Positions 4,185 through 5,049 of a stretch of DNA of 5,049 bases are shown here, piece after piece. Position 1 is the first letter of the stretch. Each line of letters begins with the position of its first letter. A program made the translations under genes and the position numbers. Source of the DNA: a bacterium (lineage in GTDB: Bacteria > Pseudomonadota > Alphaproteobacteria > Rhizobiales > Xanthobacteraceae); contig JAQSDT010000254.1 of assembly GCA_029946075.1 (NCBI GenBank), forward strand, positions 1-5,049. Direction: 5' to 3'. The notes beneath the pieces are model-generated. The model saw only the letters and a list, made by a program, of their open reading frames with translations. It had not been told where the DNA came from and searched no databases.

Positions 4185-5023
4185 GCCCCCGGTTCGAGCC
4201 GATCACCGGCCGCTACATGCATCTGGATCTGTTCGGCCGGCCGCACCGGGTCTATGTCGAGGAAGCCGGCGAGGGCACGCCGCTGCTTTGCCTGCACACC
4301 GCGGGCAGCGACGGGCGGCAGTACCGCGGCCTGATGAACGACGCGCGCGTCACCGCAAACCATCGCGTCATCGCCTTCGACATGCCCTGGCACGGCAAAT
4401 CCTCGCCGCCGGCAGGCTGGCACGACGAGGAATATCAACTGACCTCGGCGCAATACACGGCGATGGTGCTGGGGATTTCAGCCGCGCTCGAGCTGGACAA
4501 GCCGATCCTGATCGGCTGCTCGATCGGCGGGCGCATCGCGCTGCATCTGGCGCTCGAACATCCCGAGAGCTTCCGCGCGATCATCGGCCTGCAGGCCGGC
4601 GCGCATGTCGATCCCTATTACGATCTCAACTTCCTGCACCGCGCGGACGTGCATGGCGGCGAGGTCTGCGGCGCCATCGTCTCCGGACTGGTCGGCCCGG
4701 ATGCGCCCGACAAGGAGCGCTGGGAAACGATCTGGCACTATATGCAGGGCGGCCCCGGCGTCTTCAAGGGCGACCTCTATTTCTACAAGCTCGACGGCGA
4801 CATCCGCGGCCGGGTTGCGCGGATCGACACCAGGCGCTGTCCGCTGTTCCTGCTGTCGGGCGAGTATGACTATTCCTGCACGCCGGAGGAGACGCTGGCG
4901 GTGGCCGCCAGCATTCCCGGCTGCGAGGCCACTATCATGAAAGGCCTCGGCCACTTCCCGATGAGCGAGAACCCGCAGAAGTTCCTCGGCTACCTTTTGC
5001 CGGTTCTCGACAAGATAAAATGA
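4181..5023 (+). CDS. Alpha/beta-hydrolase fold enzyme
   Basis: The product has 280 residues, a complete single-domain alpha/beta hydrolase without signal peptide. In order: core strand LLCLHTAGSDG (35-45), with the oxyanion-hole region after LH; VIAFDMPWHGKSS (63-75), the usual strand-turn motif; the nucleophile elbow GCSIGG (112-117) with Ser114; a cap region of about 145-210 rich in aromatic residues; FLLSGEYDYSCTPE (223-236) with Asp230 as likely acid; and GLGHFPMSENP (255-265) with His258. The triad is intact, so it should hydrolyse an ester, lactone, thioester or similar bond; substrate cannot be told from sequence. ATG overlaps the upstream TGA (ATGA) and has its own GGGAG 7 nt before, within the SCP2-like gene. 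The shared operon with a lipid-binding-type protein hints at a hydrophobic or acyl substrate, as inference. After the stop, GAACCGGTTC (5031-5040) is a short perfect palindrome. Confidence 0.92.
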   Translation: MSPRFEPITGRYMHLDLFGRPHRVYVEEAGEGTPLLCLHTAGSDGRQYRGLMNDARVTANHRVIAFDMPWHGKSSPPAGWHDEEYQLTSAQYTAMVLGISAALELDKPILIGCSIGGRIALHLALEHPESFRAIIGLQAGAHVDPYYDLNFLHRADVHGGEVCGAIVSGLVGPDAPDKERWETIWHYMQGGPGVFKGDLYFYKLDGDIRGRVARIDTRRCPLFLLSGEYDYSCTPEETLAVAASIPGCEATIMKGLGHFPMSENPQKFLGYLLPVLDKIK

Positions 5024-5049
5024 GCCGGGCGAACCGGTTCAACACGCAT

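Noticed and set aside
4478..4954. Minus-strand 158-residue frame inside the hydrolase gene
   Set aside because: Lies opposite an intact alpha/beta hydrolase with all catalytic motifs; no independent evidence.
5024..5049. Start of another gene after the hydrolase
   Set aside because: Only 26 nt remain, with a short palindrome GAACCGGTTC and no start codon with a ribosome site.

Overview
The window is GC-rich chromosomal DNA of an alphaproteobacterium, most likely Bradyrhizobium or a close relative in the Nitrobacteraceae (formerly Bradyrhizobiaceae). The evidence is the codon use, the Omp25/RopB-like porin, the short secreted His-rich protein, and several small orphan proteins of a kind I know from that group. 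This placement is inferred from protein character, not from a marker gene. I see no rRNA, tRNA, CRISPR array, insertion sequence, integrase or other sign of horizontal transfer.

Layout, left to right. Positions 1-425 (minus) hold the first 141 codons of an exported TPR protein that runs off the left edge; a sigma70-like promoter and a good Shine-Dalgarno lie just upstream. Positions 692-982 (plus) encode a 96-aa secreted His-rich protein. Positions 1183-1605 (plus) encode a 140-aa lipoprotein that appears to start at TTG. Positions 1899-2612 (plus) encode a 237-aa outer-membrane beta-barrel protein, with inverted repeats in its leader region and a strong intrinsic terminator at 2651-2684. Positions 2825-3064 (plus) encode a 79-aa exported protein with two cysteines, preceded by an UP-element-like A/T tract and a good -10. 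Positions 3140-3394 (minus) encode an 84-aa cytoplasmic protein of unknown function that converges on it. After a repeat-rich divergent spacer comes a possible 39-codon membrane microprotein (3598-3717, plus). Last is a two-gene unit with an ATGA overlap: an SCP2-like protein (3816-4184) and an alpha/beta hydrolase with a complete Ser-Asp-His triad (4181-5023).

Five of the eight firm genes encode proteins with export signals (TPR protein, His-rich protein, lipoprotein, porin, 79-aa protein), so the left two thirds is a run of envelope genes. They are separated by about 200-290 bp and probably transcribed singly, not as an operon. The only clear co-translated unit is the SCP2-like/hydrolase pair, which suggests handling of a hydrophobic or acyl substrate that cannot be named from sequence. 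I found no convincing new multi-gene system. The points most worth a second look are the unannotated membrane microprotein, the UP-like promoter at 2747-2795, the paired inverted repeats before the porin, and the coupled SCP2-like/hydrolase pair.
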